Source: a virus. From it: a stretch of DNA of 36,941 nucleotides. Numbering within the stretch: the stretch's first letter is position 1; the number at the start of each line of letters is the position of its first letter. Below, piece by piece: positions 16,214 through 22,194 of the stretch. The notes under the pieces are model-generated. The model saw nothing but the letters and a program-made list of their open reading frames with translations. It made no database searches and was not told where the DNA came from. The translations under genes and the position numbers were made by a program. The stretch is from IMG/VR virus record IMGVR_UViG_3300042987_003276, positions 1-36,941 of that record; one strand, written 5' to 3'.

Positions 16214-16396
16214 TTATTGGGCCTCACTAGACTCGTGCTCTTTATATGCCGAGCGTTTGTCAATGGATTCAAACTCTTTCATCATCTTGTTGTATAACGT
16301 AATAGCGTCTTCTTTTGTGACGACCGCCCGCTCACAGGCAATCGTCCATGCCAGGCGCTTCCTGCATTCCATCTTGCCGTTCGGGTTGTAAGACAC
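16214..16396 (-). CDS. Small hypothetical protein (60 aa)
   Basis: GTG 16396 to stop at 16214. It begins with SYNPNGKMECRKRLAWTIAC and continues as a charged helical protein (TKEDAITLYNKMMKEFESID). It starts 15 nt after the stop of the nuclease gene on the same strand, so it is probably the downstream member of that operon. An ATG nine codons in is an alternative start. Function unknown. Confidence 0.55.
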   Translation of the reverse strand: MSYNPNGKMECRKRLAWTIACERAVVTKEDAITLYNKMMKEFESIDKRSAYKEHESSEAQ

Positions 16397-16411
16397 AGTC
16401 TACCAAAGGAT

Positions 16412-17266
16412 TTAGATGAGATCTGGATCGTAGACATTACAGTTTTCAATTTGCGTATAGTACTCCTCTACGATTTTGTACCAATCATCCCGCAGCGAGT
16501 CTAAAAACCTGCGGGAGATTTTAAATACCTGGGTACGAATCGGAGTCGATACCAAGATTGCTGCCTGCTGAACCTTCATGCCCAGGGTCTGTTCGATGGC
16601 AATATCGTAGGCTGCCAACTGCTTGCAGGTCTTTTTAAATTTCATGTGACCGCCGAGCAGATCCCTCCACTCTTGGGAGCCCTTCTCTAAGTCTTTAGGC
16701 CACTTGCGACTGTAAGGTTTGACGCTGGTTTTTAGGTCAGCAAGCGTCAGTTTGTTGTTGGCAACAGCAATAATGTCAGGAGCGCCAGCCCAAGCACGGC
16801 CCTCGGGATCGCAACCCCAGACACGAGCCACGTCATCAGCACCAATAGTAAAATTAAATTTGTCCAGCACGGGAGATTCAGCCCAGAGAACTTCCTGAAA
16901 CTGATCAAGAATCGCTGGCATACCCGCCCAAAAGTCCGCATAATCCTCTTTGATCTCTGGATTTTTGTTCCCTTTGAGATACTGTTCCATGCCATAGTGG
17001 ATCGCTGTACCCCTTTCAGCGGCAGCTTCCTTGACACCTGGATTATTTTTGGACCACATTTCGAGCTTCCGTTTATTTGCTTCGGAAGCTGTCTCACCAA
17101 TGATAGTAGTTACAGACGGCGCAGGTCCAGTGGGTAACGGCGTTGTGTAGTGTCTTTTACCGTTAAGCGTAATTCTGGCTGCGGTCTTATTAATCGACCG
17201 CATAACTTCTGGTTGCTCTTCCTTGGCCTTAATCCAAGGATCGGATGTATCTATCTTAGCAACCAT
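16412..17266 (-). CDS. PD-(D/E)XK nuclease (Cas4/RecB-like exonuclease)
   Basis: This is a 284-residue protein. The motif order of the Cas4/RecB group is complete: the AAERGTAIH helix (82-90), an acidic residue before the core (AESPVL, E130), GAPD with D164, LADLKT giving D177 and K179, and the QLAAY motif (Q216, Y220). It should act as a 5'-3' or single-strand exonuclease in recombination or end processing, comparable in role to lambda Exo or T7 gp6. It is divergent from the hli cassette, with only 33 bp between the start codons. Confidence 0.85.
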   Translation of the reverse strand: MVAKIDTSDPWIKAKEEQPEVMRSINKTAARITLNGKRHYTTPLPTGPAPSVTTIIGETASEANKRKLEMWSKNNPGVKEAAAERGTAIHYGMEQYLKGNKNPEIKEDYADFWAGMPAILDQFQEVLWAESPVLDKFNFTIGADDVARVWGCDPEGRAWAGAPDIIAVANNKLTLADLKTSVKPYSRKWPKDLEKGSQEWRDLLGGHMKFKKTCKQLAAYDIAIEQTLGMKVQQAAILVSTPIRTQVFKISRRFLDSLRDDWYKIVEEYYTQIENCNVYDPDLI

Positions 17267-17299
17267 CGACGGTTTTGTATATTGCTGCTAGCTTAACAG

Positions 17300-17422
17300 A
17301 TGAATCAACAGATTGGTATGGAAGGATTCAACTACGCAATTGCCTCAATCCTTGGCGCAATGCTCGTTGTGATTAGCATGGATGCCTACCTCTTCTTCAC
17401 AGAAGTGTTGTCACGGCAATGA
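17300..17422 (+). CDS. Small single-span membrane protein upstream of hli (40 aa)
   Basis: ATG 17300 to TGA 17422. After a short polar start (MNQQIGMEGFNY), AIASILGAMLVVISMDAYLF forms one transmembrane helix, followed by FTEVLSRQ. Its TGA overlaps the hli ATG (ATGA). The size and single span resemble small photosystem or cytochrome b6f subunits, but I cannot match it to psbN, psbM, psbT, petM or psaM from memory, so I leave it unnamed. Tight coupling to hli suggests a joint role in the thylakoid membrane. Confidence 0.7.
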   Translation: MNQQIGMEGFNYAIASILGAMLVVISMDAYLFFTEVLSRQ

Positions 17423-17661
17423 ACAAGTTCTGGCTTGGTCTTCAAGGGTATTTCTCCTGCGTCTCCTGGATCCCTGGGGCAATCCTCAAATTTATTTGGG
17501 AGGAATCCCCCGACCTCAAGTTTTGGAAACGACACACAAACCTTGACGATCACATCTGGTATGCCGAACGTGTCAATGGGCGCATTGCCATGCTTGCCCT
17601 TACTTTTCTCTTGATCTGGTGCATCACCCATGACATCAAACTTAACGAGATTTTATTTTGA
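17419..17661 (+). CDS. hli: High-light-inducible protein (chlorophyll a/b-binding-like)
   Basis: This is an 80-residue protein. The C-terminal half holds the diagnostic helix AERVNGRIAMLALTFLL, with the chlorophyll-binding E50, N53 and R55 of the E-x-x-N-G-R-x-A-M motif. The glycine that normally follows AML is alanine here. Residues 1-45 are longer and more aromatic than in the usual 40-70 residue phage proteins and include a Trp-rich segment (IPGAILKFIWEESPDLKFW). Such proteins dissipate excess light energy and protect photosystem II; cyanophages use them to keep photosynthesis running. It is translationally coupled to the membrane protein upstream. Confidence 0.92.
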   Translation: MNKFWLGLQGYFSCVSWIPGAILKFIWEESPDLKFWKRHTNLDDHIWYAERVNGRIAMLALTFLLIWCITHDIKLNEILF

Positions 17662-17791
17662 ATTTGACGAAGATTGCCGTACTGGTTGCTTTGAGGGACT
17701 TTCTTTCCTTGATGTAGAAACCATTGAAGCCGATCAGTACGAAACTGAGTTACAATCACAAGACATTTCTTATACGCGCGTTGATTTCTGA
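17630..17791 (+). CDS. Small acidic hypothetical protein (53 aa) downstream of hli
   Basis: ATG 17630 lies inside the end of hli (32-nt overlap), and TGA 17789-17791 overlaps the next ATG as TGATG. It begins MTSNLTRFYFEFDEDCRTGC and is acidic and soluble, with Phe/Tyr-rich beta-like spacing. It has overlaps on both sides. No family recognised. Confidence 0.65.
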   Translation: MTSNLTRFYFEFDEDCRTGCFEGLSFLDVETIEADQYETELQSQDISYTRVDF

Positions 17792-18396
17792 TGGCTTCTT
17801 CTTGGGATAGTTATTTTCGGGAGGTATATCCCAAGCTGGGCGCCCGTGGCAACACCTTTAAACAGATTTTTAATTACCTAGACGAGTTTAAAGATCCGTA
17901 CATTATTGAAACTGGCACCTATCGAGAAGAAAACAATTACACAGGCGACGGTTGTTCAACGCTTTTATTCGACAACTACCTTGCTTTCAGAAATGAAGGA
18001 ACCCTGGTATCTGTTGATATTGATCCCGTTGCATGTAAATTAGCAGGCAAAAGTGTTATCTATTCAGGTTCTTGGATTGCTTGTTCTGACTCAGTTGAGT
18101 TTTTAGGAGAGCATACAAGTAATGAGAAAGTTTCTTTGCTGTATTTAGATTCATACAACATCACAGATTGGAACAATGATTGGGCACCGGCCGCCCATCA
18201 CCTCAAAGAATTATTTGCCGCAAAAAACTTAATTGTCCCTGGGACTTTGATCGTTGTTGATGACAACATCAAGACACCAACCGGCAAACGCCTGGGCAAA
18301 GGACGCTTGATTTACGAGCTGATGGATGCTCTTGGTATCGAACCTTTGTTTGACAAATACCAAATCGGTTGGATTTGGTCAGAAGAATACGAGTAA
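17791..18396 (+). CDS. Class I methyltransferase-like protein (201 aa)
   Basis: The sequence follows a Rossmann-type SAM methyltransferase of the Methyltransf_24/cephalosporin hydroxylase kind. Motif I is IIETGTYREENNYTGDGCST (residues about 39-58, unusual in having ETGTY in place of E-x-G-x-x-x-G). The acidic motif II is LVSVDIDP, followed by LLYLDSYNI and VPGTLIVVDDN. The substrate is unknown; small-molecule or sugar methylation is possible. It ends the hli cassette and is followed by a terminator. The fold call is fairly sure and the activity call is not, because the SAM loop is atypical. Confidence 0.7.
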   Translation: MASSWDSYFREVYPKLGARGNTFKQIFNYLDEFKDPYIIETGTYREENNYTGDGCSTLLFDNYLAFRNEGTLVSVDIDPVACKLAGKSVIYSGSWIACSDSVEFLGEHTSNEKVSLLYLDSYNITDWNNDWAPAAHHLKELFAAKNLIVPGTLIVVDDNIKTPTGKRLGKGRLIYELMDALGIEPLFDKYQIGWIWSEEYE

Positions 18397-18403
18397 ACCA
18401 TAT

Positions 18404-18438
18404 GCCTTGGTAGTAGTATTACACCAAGGCTTTTCTTT
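18404..18438 (+). terminator. Intrinsic terminator after the methyltransferase-like gene
   Basis: GCCTTGGT (18404-18411) pairs with ACCAAGGC (18423-18430) over 8 bp with an 11-nt loop, followed by TTTTCTTTTT. It closes the membrane protein-hli-methyltransferase transcript. Confidence 0.9.
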
Positions 18439-18518
18439 TTATCGTGCAACAATACATTAGTTGCTACGATATTGACATGATCATCGTTCCTGTACTTCGT
18501 AAACCCAAGGAATCTGAA

Positions 18519-18725
18519 ATGGCTCTTTCCACCCAAGTTAAAGAAGCAGTCGATCAAGCTTCCAATTGCTTGCGCGACGCCCTTGCCTTTGCTGCACGCA
18601 CTGAGCATCCATTGACCGTTAACACGATTTCCGATCTGTTGTGCCGTCTCGAATCCCTGGAGCAAGTGGACGAATTGATGCAGCACTTCTCCAGCAAGAA
18701 CGATGCTCAGTCCCCAAAGCGATGA
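18519..18725 (+). CDS. Small helical hypothetical protein (68 aa)
   Basis: I chose ATG 18519 because AAGGA (18507-18511) precedes it at good spacing; an upstream extension of 25 codons lacks such a site. The protein MALSTQVKEAVDQASNCLRD is predicted to be all-helical, with two long amphipathic helices (LRDALAFAARTEHPL, then ISDLLCRLESLEQVDELMQH). Its last codons overlap the next gene. Probably a small virion or assembly protein; function unknown. Confidence 0.7.
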   Translation: MALSTQVKEAVDQASNCLRDALAFAARTEHPLTVNTISDLLCRLESLEQVDELMQHFSSKNDAQSPKR

Positions 18726-18855
18726 AGAGCGTCTAGCTAAATACTTTGCTCAACTAGAGCGAGAGTTTCCGTACATCACCAAGCGTGACGTTGACGATGC
18801 TTTGTTGCGTCCATGTAAGTATCGTAAAATAATAGAAGAACGCAAGAAAAAGTGA
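18703..18855 (+). CDS. Small hypothetical protein (50 aa)
   Basis: ATG 18703 overlaps the end of the upstream gene by 23 nt; stop TGA 18855. The sequence is charged, with MLSPQSDEERLAKYFAQLER and a basic end EERKKK. A TAAAATA box (18825-18831) lies inside it, before the next start. No family recognised. Confidence 0.6.
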   Translation: MLSPQSDEERLAKYFAQLEREFPYITKRDVDDALLRPCKYRKIIEERKKK

Positions 18856-18856
18856 A

Positions 18857-19084
18857 GTGAATCCCTTTCAGTTAGCTGGTAAATTCTTAAACAATCCGTT
18901 TGGAAAAGCCGCTATTTCTCAAGGAATGGTTGCAAGCAGTAATGATCCGTTAAATAAAGGCGCTGCTACTTTCTTTGGCTTACCTTATGTTTCTATTCCT
19001 GCTTTAGGCGTTATGACTTTAAATGCAGGAGCAACAGCTCCTGGCACTTTAGAAGATGCACGTCGTATGGGGGTTTTACGCTAA
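18857..19084 (+). CDS. Small hydrophobic hypothetical protein (75 aa)
   Basis: GTG 18857 to TAA 19084. It begins with NPFQLAGKFLNNPFGKAAIS and has a central hydrophobic stretch (GLPYVSIPALGVMTLNAG). It resembles the start of the gene at 11483 over the AGKFL motif. Its stop overlaps the next ATG (TAATG). It may be a membrane-associated virion component; this is a guess from composition. Confidence 0.6.
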   Translation: MNPFQLAGKFLNNPFGKAAISQGMVASSNDPLNKGAATFFGLPYVSIPALGVMTLNAGATAPGTLEDARRMGVLR

Positions 19085-19368
19085 TGGCGCAGGATGATAG
19101 CAAGTACACAAAACCTGAGTTACGCGAGCGAATTAAAGATCGCATTATGGCAGGTGATCGTGGCGCTCGAAAAGGTCAGTGGAGTGCTAGGAAAAGTCAA
19201 CTACTTGCCCAGGAATATGAAAAGGCTGGTGGTGGATATAAAGGTGGCAAGGGAGAAAAACAAAAGTCGTTAGAGAAATGGTCATCTGAAAAATGGATGA
19301 CTAAGGATGAATACGAGAAACGTGGTAAAGCTAAAGCTGCCGCTAAAAAATACAAGGAGAACAAGTGA
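19084..19368 (+). CDS. DUF5872-like protein, N-terminal half (94 aa)
   Basis: This is a lysine-rich protein with KPELRERIKDRIMAGDRGAR, then GQWSARKSQLLAQEYEKAGG, then the SLEKWSSEKWMTK pattern. From memory this is the first half of a family (DUF5872) found in phages, giant viruses and algae, where one protein usually contains both this part and the part encoded by the next gene. Here the two are separate, with TGATG overlap. High net positive charge suggests nucleic-acid binding or packaging, which is inference. Confidence 0.75.
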   Translation: MAQDDSKYTKPELRERIKDRIMAGDRGARKGQWSARKSQLLAQEYEKAGGGYKGGKGEKQKSLEKWSSEKWMTKDEYEKRGKAKAAAKKYKENK

Positions 19369-19580
19369 TGCCAGACAAGGCTATACAAAAGGGATATACC
19401 AAGCGTTACCTACCAAAGGCTGCGTGGGCATCGCTGTCTAAAGAAGAGCGTCAAGAGACAGATCAAAAGAAAAGAGCTGGTAGCCGCGAAGGTAAACAGT
19501 TTGTACCTAACACAGATACCGCAAAAAAAGCAGGACGTGCTGCCCGTGTAGCAAAACGCTACAAGAAAAACAGCAAATAA
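19368..19580 (+). CDS. DUF5872-like protein, C-terminal half (70 aa)
   Basis: ATG 19368 overlaps the previous stop (TGATG). It contains RYLPKAAWASLSKEERQETD and KKRAGSREGKQFVPNT, the second conserved part of the DUF5872-like family as I recall it, then a basic tail (RAARVAKRYKKNSK). The two genes together look like a single ancestral protein split in two. A T-rich inverted repeat (AAAACTG and CAGTTTT, 19579-19597) follows the stop, perhaps a weak terminator. Confidence 0.75.
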   Translation: MPDKAIQKGYTKRYLPKAAWASLSKEERQETDQKKRAGSREGKQFVPNTDTAKKAGRAARVAKRYKKNSK

Positions 19581-19600
19581 AACTGTCCAACAGTTTTATT
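19579..19600 (+). terminator. Possible weak terminator after the DUF5872-like pair
   Basis: AAAACTG (19579-19585) pairs with CAGTTTT (19591-19597) with a 5-nt loop, followed by ATTT. The stem is AT-rich and the T run short, so termination would be partial. A TAAAATA box for the next gene starts 7 nt after the stem. Confidence 0.4.
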
Positions 19601-19603
19601 TGA

Positions 19604-19610
19604 TAAAATA
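19604..19610 (+). promoter_or_regulatory. TAAAATA box before the gene at 19631
   Basis: It ends 20 nt before ATG 19631 and directly follows the weak terminator at 19579-19600, which supports a new transcript for the beta-rich and polyglycine proteins. Confidence 0.5.
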
Positions 19611-19630
19611 GAGTTACCAGGAGAATAAAA

Positions 19631-19873
19631 ATGCCAAATGTTTGGGAGGGTAATGCGCTATATACGCATTACAAAGTATCAACAGTTAGCGGAAAACCTT
19701 TAGAAATTAAAGAAGGCTTTAGTATTCCTAGCTATGACCATATTTCTTTAAGCTATAGCGGCACTACTTTGACAGGTGTTGAATACAAAACAGGAGGCTC
19801 AGGTGGCACAACTATTGCAACACTAGCACTTACATATAGCGGCGGGAATTTAACAAGCGTTACCAAGAGTTAA
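19631..19873 (+). CDS. Small hypothetical beta-rich protein (80 aa)
   Basis: ATG 19631 is preceded by AGGAG (19619-19623) and a TAAAATA box (19604-19610). The sequence has alternating polar/hydrophobic strands and Thr/Gly turns (SLSYSGTTLTGVEYKTGGSG, LALTYSGGNLTSVTKS), like a small virion decoration or fibre-associated protein. It lies 4 bp before the polyglycine gene, so both are probably made together. Confidence 0.7.
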   Translation: MPNVWEGNALYTHYKVSTVSGKPLEIKEGFSIPSYDHISLSYSGTTLTGVEYKTGGSGGTTIATLALTYSGGNLTSVTKS

Positions 19874-19877
19874 TTAA

Positions 19878-20762
19878 ATGGCCTACGAGTTTAATCCCTT
19901 TACTGGGACGTTTGATAATACAGGTTCTTCTTCTTCAGCCACGCTTTCATATCAAGAATTTACAAGTAATGGGACCTGGACAAAGCCAGACAACGTAAGC
20001 TTTGTTTATGTTGAGTGCGTTGGTGGTGGTGGTGGTGGCGGCAGTGGGCGTAAAAATGCCACTACTTCAACTGCACGACCAGGAGGTGCAGGAGGTGCAG
20101 GAGGAAAATTTGTTAGTCGTTGGTTTCCAGCTTCCGAAGTTGGTGCAACTGTAACGGTTACAGTTGGTGCAGGAGGCACAGGTGGAGCTGCACGTACAAG
20201 TACTGGAGACGGTAGCCCAGGAGGCGATGGAGGTTCTTCTTCTTTTGGAACTTTACTTATTACTGCAAGTAGCACTGGTGGCGGTGGCGGTAGTACTGTA
20301 TCAATTACTGCAGGAACAGTTAGTCAATATGGTTTTAGTGCAAACGGTTTATATGGAGGTTCGGGTGGAACTGCTTCTATTAGCGGAGGAACTGCAACAA
20401 GCGCTACTAGAGCATCTTTAGGACCAGGTGGTGGCGGTGGTGGCGGTGGTGCTACAACCATTAACGCTACAACTACAGGCGCTGCGGGCGGAGAAGGATT
20501 TTCTGAACAAAAAAATAGCGCTACCGGATCAACAGCTTTAGGTGGTGGCGGTGCGGGAGGAACTGGAGGCGGTTCAGGTGTTGCAGGTTCTACAAGAGGT
20601 GATGGCGGTGGCGGTGGCGGTGGTTCTACCGGTACTGGCGGGAACGGCGGTGATGGAGCTTTTCCTGGCGGCGGAGGCGGCGGTGGAGGCGGCAGCGGAT
20701 CTGGTAATTCCGGCGCTGGTGGTAATGGCGCCAGTGGTTATGTTCGTGTTTGGGCTTGGTAA
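19878..20762 (+). CDS. Polyglycine-rich tail tip / adhesin protein
   Basis: This is a 294-residue protein. Residues 1-55 hold the 'glycine-rich domain' start typical of phage tail tips (YQEFTSNGTWTKPDNVSFVY, then VECVGGGGGGG). The rest has at least six tracts of 6-10 glycines separated by Thr/Ser/Ala segments and ends in SGYVRVWAW. Polyglycine helices packed in a sandwich are known from the gp38-type receptor-binding adhesin of phage S16, and the same design is plausible here. The simple GGN repeats in DNA make length changes by slippage likely, which would vary receptor binding. Confidence 0.8.
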   Translation: MAYEFNPFTGTFDNTGSSSSATLSYQEFTSNGTWTKPDNVSFVYVECVGGGGGGGSGRKNATTSTARPGGAGGAGGKFVSRWFPASEVGATVTVTVGAGGTGGAARTSTGDGSPGGDGGSSSFGTLLITASSTGGGGGSTVSITAGTVSQYGFSANGLYGGSGGTASISGGTATSATRASLGPGGGGGGGGATTINATTTGAAGGEGFSEQKNSATGSTALGGGGAGGTGGGSGVAGSTRGDGGGGGGGSTGTGGNGGDGAFPGGGGGGGGGSGSGNSGAGGNGASGYVRVWAW

Positions 20763-20806
20763 TTACAATTAACAGCTCCTATACTTAACAAAGATTCCTT
20801 TTTACC

Positions 20807-20956
20807 ATGGAAAAAAAGAAACCCGTGCCTCCCAAGAAAGGTGCTGTGCCTCCTAAGGGCAAAGGTGGTGCATCTGCCAAGCAGACCGAAGCACGCGACA
20901 AGTTTAAAGAAATGATTGCCAAGAAAAAAGAAGCGGCAGCCAAAAAGAAAAAGTAA
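20807..20956 (+). CDS. Very basic lysine-rich small protein (49 aa)
   Basis: ATG 20807 to TAA 20956, preceded by a TATACTT box 20 nt upstream. About 37% of residues are lysine, with PPKKGAVPPKGKGG at the start and KEAAAKKKK at the end, like a histone tail or a DNA-condensing peptide. It may neutralise packaged DNA or bind RNA; no family is recognised. Confidence 0.7.
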   Translation: MEKKKPVPPKKGAVPPKGKGGASAKQTEARDKFKEMIAKKKEAAAKKKK

Positions 20957-20970
20957 CGCTCGTGTTGTGA

Positions 20971-21095
20971 TATCCTGACACACGGAGCAATTTCGCTCTA
21001 GGGGTAATAGTCGAAACCCCTTTCACGTTATGAATGTAGTGCTCACAAGAGCAAGGAAGGAAGCTAAGATCCCGGTATAACAACCGGGATTTTTT
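20971..21095 (+). ncRNA. Structured leader RNA with terminator (attenuator or riboswitch candidate)
   Basis: Four hairpins follow one another between two genes: GGAGC/GCTCT (20984-20999), AGGGGT/ACCCCT (21000-21021), GCTC/GAGC with an ACAA loop (21041-21052) and a strong terminator (21069-21095). The downstream gene's GTG start follows the terminator T run directly. The element is therefore either a small terminated RNA or a 5' leader whose terminator controls the gene at 21096. It does not match the glutamine-riboswitch consensus as I remember it. Confidence 0.55.
21069..21095 (+). terminator. Intrinsic terminator directly before a start codon
   Basis: ATCCCGGT (21069-21076) pairs perfectly with ACCGGGAT (21083-21090) with a 6-nt loop, followed by six T (21090-21095). 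The next gene's GTG is at 21096. Confidence 0.9.
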
Positions 21096-21752
21096 GTGGC
21101 ATATCTCAACCACAACCTACCTACCTTCACTTGCTATATACGCAACGAGTTTTTATACAACCACAAGCAAGGTCAGGGCGAGGTAACGCCTTGCGACGTA
21201 CACTCTGTAGCATCCCTGGAGAAACGCGTACCTTTGTTTGAGGTGTTTCTGGAGAATGGCGTCAACTGGACCCGTCGCCCAATCCATGCGTTGTGCTGGA
21301 AACCAGATGCACCAGTCCCTGTGTTGAACGAGTGTATGTGGTGGGATTGCTTCTCTCCCTATATCGATGTGCAGGTGCGCTCACGTCTTGCCAACTTACG
21401 CGCAGAGCTAATTAACTACAAAGAAGAACGCAATCAAGGCGTTTACATGTTCACGCTGGATTGGTCTTGGGAATCCAAAGCAACTCTTAACACTAACTTC
21501 AGCGAAACGCCTGAACATAAGTGTGCGCATTTCTTTCGTATGGACAACGGAAACTTCTACGCGTACCCCAATAACAAAATCATTTGGTACGATGACGCTT
21601 GGCTACGCAACAGGATTGATAAGAACCCTGGCTACGAGATTGACCTGAATGAGTACAGTGTTGAGAACTCACGGATGATTGAGACGTCAGATCATTTCAT
21701 GTATGACACGTTTTTAAAGTACCGTGATGTAAGTTGTGTGTATAATATGTGA
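21096..21752 (+). CDS. Conserved phage hypothetical protein (218 aa)
   Basis: GTG 21096 to TGA 21752. It begins with AYLNHNLPTFTCYIRNEFLY and contains HALCWKPDAPVPVLNECMWW and WSWESKATLNTNFSETPEHK. I recall a family with this start (C-Y-I-R-x-E-[FY]-L-Y-x-H) in many tailed phages, without a function. The start codon directly follows a terminator and has no Shine-Dalgarno sequence; the next Met is about 80 residues in, after the conserved beginning, so GTG is the likely start. It is Trp/Tyr/Cys-rich with no membrane segment. Confidence 0.75.
   Translation: MAYLNHNLPTFTCYIRNEFLYNHKQGQGEVTPCDVHSVASLEKRVPLFEVFLENGVNWTRRPIHALCWKPDAPVPVLNECMWWDCFSPYIDVQVRSRLANLRAELINYKEERNQGVYMFTLDWSWESKATLNTNFSETPEHKCAHFFRMDNGNFYAYPNNKIIWYDDAWLRNRIDKNPGYEIDLNEYSVENSRMIETSDHFMYDTFLKYRDVSCVYNM
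21741..21746 (+). promoter_or_regulatory. -10 box for the large non-coding RNA
   Basis: A perfect TATAAT overlaps the last codons of the gene ending at 21752. It would place a start of transcription at about 21753, exactly where the structured region begins. No good -35 box is seen. Confidence 0.5.
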
Positions 21753-22063
21753 GTTCCCCCTCTCTTTCGATGGGGCTCAGTTGGCCGCTGATGCGCCGGG
21801 GACCGATTCGGCAAGCGCGAAGGCTGGGTGACTCGTTAGGCAGATAGCCTAGAAGGAGAGCCCAAGATTAAGTCCAGGATTTATTCTGGCCTCTCCGGGT
21901 TACCAACCTTTGCTCTCTGTCAGCAAAGGCCCCGGAGTAACAATGATAGAGGTGCAGTCACTGTCTGGATACGCCTGGTTAACTCACAGCCCGATTGTCG
22001 GTAAGCCAGTTACACTGCATCCATCTATTAACAACACCCCCTATGCTTAGCTCCGATACGTAG

Positions 22064-22091
22064 ACCATTTTGTTGACGTCAACAAAATGGT
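22064..22091. repeat. 28-bp perfect palindrome
   Basis: ACCATTTTGTTGAC is followed directly by its reverse complement, with no mismatch. A TTTT run (22091-22094) follows, so in RNA it resembles a terminator hairpin, but it sits inside a closing ACCCCCT/AGGGGGT helix and is followed by more structured RNA. Confidence 0.9.
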
Positions 22092-22122
22092 TTTCAGGAT
22101 GATGCACAAACCAGGGGGTCAC

Positions 22123-22194
22123 TCGGTCGGTAGTCTATTGGTAAGGACGGGCAGACAATGCACGAGAAAGTTGGTTCGATTCCAGCACGACCGA
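22123..22194 (+). other. tRNA-like element with abnormal anticodon arm
   Basis: A 7-bp acceptor-like stem (TCGGTCG with CGACCGA), a D-arm (GTCT/GGAC around ATTGGTAA) and a good T-arm (GTTGG-TTCGATT-CCAGC, 22170-22186) are present. The part between the D- and T-arms cannot form a 5-bp anticodon stem with a 7-nt loop. It is either a decayed tRNA or a tRNA mimic within the large RNA. Confidence 0.55.

Noticed and set aside
17300-17422. Named photosystem or cytochrome subunit (psbN, psbM, psbT, petM, psaM)
   Set aside because: Only size and a single membrane helix agree; none of the remembered sequences of these subunits matches.
20006-20772. Open frames overlapping the polyglycine gene in other frames
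   Set aside because: They are products of GGN repeats read out of frame, giving Pro- or Val/Ala-rich simple sequence.
20971-21095. Glutamine riboswitch (glnA or downstream-peptide motif)
   Set aside because: These are common in cyanobacteria and their phages, and AAGGAAGGAAGC is faintly similar, but the conserved GUUCA and ACGGAAGUAGG blocks are missing.
22064-22094. Simple intrinsic terminator
   Set aside because: The stem is AT-rich, perfect to the centre and followed by only four T. It is enclosed by another helix and further structured RNA, so termination is not the best single explanation.
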